A stretch of 64,000 nucleotides of DNA from Flavobacterium sp. Root901 (GTDB lineage Bacteria > Bacteroidota > Bacteroidia > Flavobacteriales > Flavobacteriaceae), in assembly GCF_001429765.1 (NCBI RefSeq), contig NZ_LMJB01000005.1:1145556-1209555 (forward strand), written 5' to 3'. Positions 62,346-64,000 of the stretch are shown in pieces. The notes beneath the pieces are model-generated. The model was not told where the DNA came from and searched no databases. It saw only the letters and a program-made list of their open reading frames with translations. The translations under genes and the position numbers were made by a program. Every line of letters begins with the position of its first letter. Position 1 is the first letter of the stretch.

Positions 62346-62973
62346 AAAATATAAAATGATAGTAGTCGATGATCATCCCATTGTAATTTCAGGGATTTCG
62401 GGATTGCTGTCAGATTTGGAAAATGTCGAGATCATTGAAAAAATGCAGTCTGGAATCTCTCTTTTGGATTATATCGAAAACAACGAAACAGATTTAGTTT
62501 TAATCGATATCTTTCTGCCGGGCAGTACCGGAATTGATCTCTGTAAAGCAATTAAACAAAAATATCCGCAGGTTGTAGTTATTGGAATGAGCAGCCAGTC
62601 AGAACGAAGTCTGGTTATGCAGTTTATTCAAAATGGCGGAAACGGATATATTTTAAAAAGTGCTTCGTTTGATGAATTTAAAAATTGTATTAATCAGGCC
62701 ATCGAAGGCGAAATTGTATTTAGCGATGAAGTTAAAGCCATTGTGAGCCAGCCAATGTCTGAAGATCTAGATACAATTCCGAGTTTAAGCAGAAGAGAAA
62801 AAGATATTGCTGTTTTACTTTCAAAAGGAAAACAAACACAGGAAATCGCCGATGAACTTTTTCTGAGCTTTTTAACGGTTCAGACACACAGAAGAAATAT
62901 TCTGCAAAAATATAAAACCAAAAATGTAGCAGAACTAATCACCTTATTATTAAAGAATAATCTTTTAGATTGA
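62338..62973 (+). CDS. NarL/LuxR-family response regulator
   Basis: The 211-residue regulator has a receiver with D11/D12, phosphoacceptor D57 (LIDIFLPGSTG) and a K near residue 104, then a LuxR-type helix-turn-helix (about 148-205; LSRREKDIAVLLSKGKQTQEIADELFLS). It is the partner of the TPR kinase in the same transcript. Targets are unknown. Confidence 0.93.
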   Translation: MSKKYKMIVVDDHPIVISGISGLLSDLENVEIIEKMQSGISLLDYIENNETDLVLIDIFLPGSTGIDLCKAIKQKYPQVVVIGMSSQSERSLVMQFIQNGGNGYILKSASFDEFKNCINQAIEGEIVFSDEVKAIVSQPMSEDLDTIPSLSRREKDIAVLLSKGKQTQEIADELFLSFLTVQTHRRNILQKYKTKNVAELITLLLKNNLLD

Positions 62974-63074
62974 AATTATGTCTTATAAATGTCAAAATGA
63001 CATTTTGTTAAAATGGTTCATAATTTGATGTTTGTTTCGTAAATTTAATTTACAATCAAAAAAAGATAAAAATT

Positions 63075-63767
63075 ATGGGAGGTGGATATTTAATACTTGC
63101 CGGAGCTATTATGTTATTTAGCTGGATGGTAAGTGCAAAACTCAAAAGTAAATTCGAATTATATTCTAAACTGCAATTACGAAACGGAATGAGCGGTGCA
63201 GAAATCGCTGAAAAAATGCTTGCAGATAACGGAATTACCGACGTTCGTGTAATCTCTACTCCGGGCCAGTTAACAGATCATTACAATCCGTCAGATAAAA
63301 CAGTAAACTTAAGCGAAGCGGTTTACAATCATCGAAATGCCGCGGCGGCTGCAGTTGCTGCGCACGAATGTGGTCACGCAGTTCAGCACTCGGTTGGATA
63401 TCAGTGGTTAACAATGCGATCTGCATTAGTGCCGGTTGTTAGTGTGGCATCAAATTTTGTGCAATGGATTTTATTAGCGGGAATTTTGATGATTAAGGTT
63501 TTTCCACCTTTGTTGTTGATAGGAATTGTTCTTTTTGCTGCGACAACATTGTTTTCAGTCATAACCCTTCCTGTAGAATATGATGCGAGTAATAGAGCTT
63601 TGGCCTGGTTAGAAAACAAACATATGCTGACTCAGGAAGAGCAGGCAGGTGCAAAAGATGCATTAAAATGGGCTGCAAGAACGTATGTAGTGGCTGCTTT
63701 AGGATCGATTGCTACGTTACTGTATTATATTTCCATTTATGCAGGAAGTAATAATAGGAGAGATTAA
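63075..63767 (+). CDS. YugP-family zinc metallopeptidase
   Basis: The 230-residue membrane protein has an N-terminal helix (about 4-22), the zinc motif HECGH at residues 97-101 (H97, E98, H101), and three further helices after about 120. The third zinc ligand is probably the Glu in LPVEYDASNRA. This family (YugP, DUF232-type) is conserved in many bacteria and presumed to be a membrane protease of unknown substrate. It is monocistronic. Confidence 0.88.
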   Translation: MGGGYLILAGAIMLFSWMVSAKLKSKFELYSKLQLRNGMSGAEIAEKMLADNGITDVRVISTPGQLTDHYNPSDKTVNLSEAVYNHRNAAAAAVAAHECGHAVQHSVGYQWLTMRSALVPVVSVASNFVQWILLAGILMIKVFPPLLLIGIVLFAATTLFSVITLPVEYDASNRALAWLENKHMLTQEEQAGAKDALKWAARTYVVAALGSIATLLYYISIYAGSNNRRD

Positions 63768-63798
63768 TTCTTAAATTTGTTAGATAATTTATAACAAA

Positions 63799-63829
63799 AC
63801 CCGACAGGATTTAAAACTGTCGGGTTTTT
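63799..63829 (+). terminator. Rho-independent terminator
   Basis: The stem AACCCGACAG... with CTGTCGGGTT and a short A/T loop is followed by a run of T. It is a sibling of the hairpin at 32505-32539. Confidence 0.88.
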
Positions 63830-63867
63830 TTATGCTTGAAAACACCCATTAAACCAAGGTTTCTTTT

Positions 63868-64000
63868 TTAAAGCTGAATCTGCCTGTCAATCTGCTGATC
63901 TAGAGAAATGAAAGTTTCTGTTCTTGAAACTCCTTCAATAGCCTGGATTTTGGTATTTAAGAGCTGCATTAAATGTTCGTTGTCGCGGCAGATTATTTTT
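63868..64000 (-). CDS. Lrp/AsnC-family regulator, C-terminal end (partial)
   Basis: The minus strand reads 44 codons to the TAA at 63868, cut by the window edge. It ends with CRDNEHLMQLLNTKIQAIEG, a VSRTETFISL strand and QIDRQIQL. That is the end of the Lrp/AsnC ligand-binding (RAM) domain, where VxxTETxxxL is the last strand. The DNA-binding part lies outside the window, and the amino acid it would sense is unknown. Confidence 0.85.
   Translation of the reverse strand, partial: KIICRDNEHLMQLLNTKIQAIEGVSRTETFISLDQQIDRQIQL

Overview
The window is chromosomal DNA from a member of the Bacteroidota, most probably a Flavobacterium. The signs are AT-rich DNA, the promoter word TAnnTTTG, weak or absent Shine-Dalgarno sites, HopJ, DUF5686, a YugP-type zinc peptidase, a LeuS of 954 residues, and typical neighbour pairs (pyrH-frr, rpoN-asnS, ftsX-DUF3098-uppP-truB). 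It is a mosaic of housekeeping operons and small signalling or envelope modules, separated by repeat-rich spacers. No integrase, transposase or CRISPR array was seen.

Layout. 1-5.8 kb: five tandem secreted PepSY-like proteins behind a sigma-54-type promoter (174-190) with upstream dyads (103-156), then a sigma-54 response regulator and a convergent hybrid kinase with receiver and HPt domains. 6-11 kb: an S9 peptidase; a DAO-family oxidoreductase, MtgA and LpxR-like operon. 11-16.5 kb: small unknowns, an outer-membrane MetA-type protein and a sulfatase. 16.6-21.2 kb: a broken lipoprotein gene, an S24-type repressor facing an operator/promoter, and three secreted-protein genes, two of them paralogues, ending at tRNA-Ala(GGC). 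21.4-32.5 kb: enoyl-CoA hydratase, QueD, LpxH, multihaem cytochrome, MFS transporter, RecJ, HopJ, RsmI and thymidine kinase. 32.5-33.3 kb: a tandem array of about 111-bp units, each with four short palindromes. 33.4-44.3 kb: RpoN, AsnS, an RND exporter, an SMR exporter with a LytS/LytTR pair, and a cation:proton antiporter. 44.5-57.2 kb: DUF5686, frr, pyrH, DUF4272, a thioredoxin-like protein, truB, uppP, DUF3098, ftsX and leuS. 57.4-64 kb: a large palindrome, a hydrolase/ECF sigma/membrane-protein operon, a small lipoprotein, a TPR histidine kinase with LuxR-type regulator, a YugP-like peptidase, and the end of an Lrp/AsnC regulator.

The most notable unit is at 1-5838. Hybrid kinase, HPt, NtrC-type regulator, enhancer-like dyads, sigma-54 promoter and five small periplasmic PepSY-like proteins form a self-contained candidate envelope-response circuit, and rpoN lies in the same window. 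Linking the parts is inference from position and motifs. The other main theme is repeat DNA: a multi-hairpin tandem array, a dispersed family of long palindromes (one with perfect 55-bp arms), direct repeats around hopJ, and locus-specific short-word repeats in many spacers.
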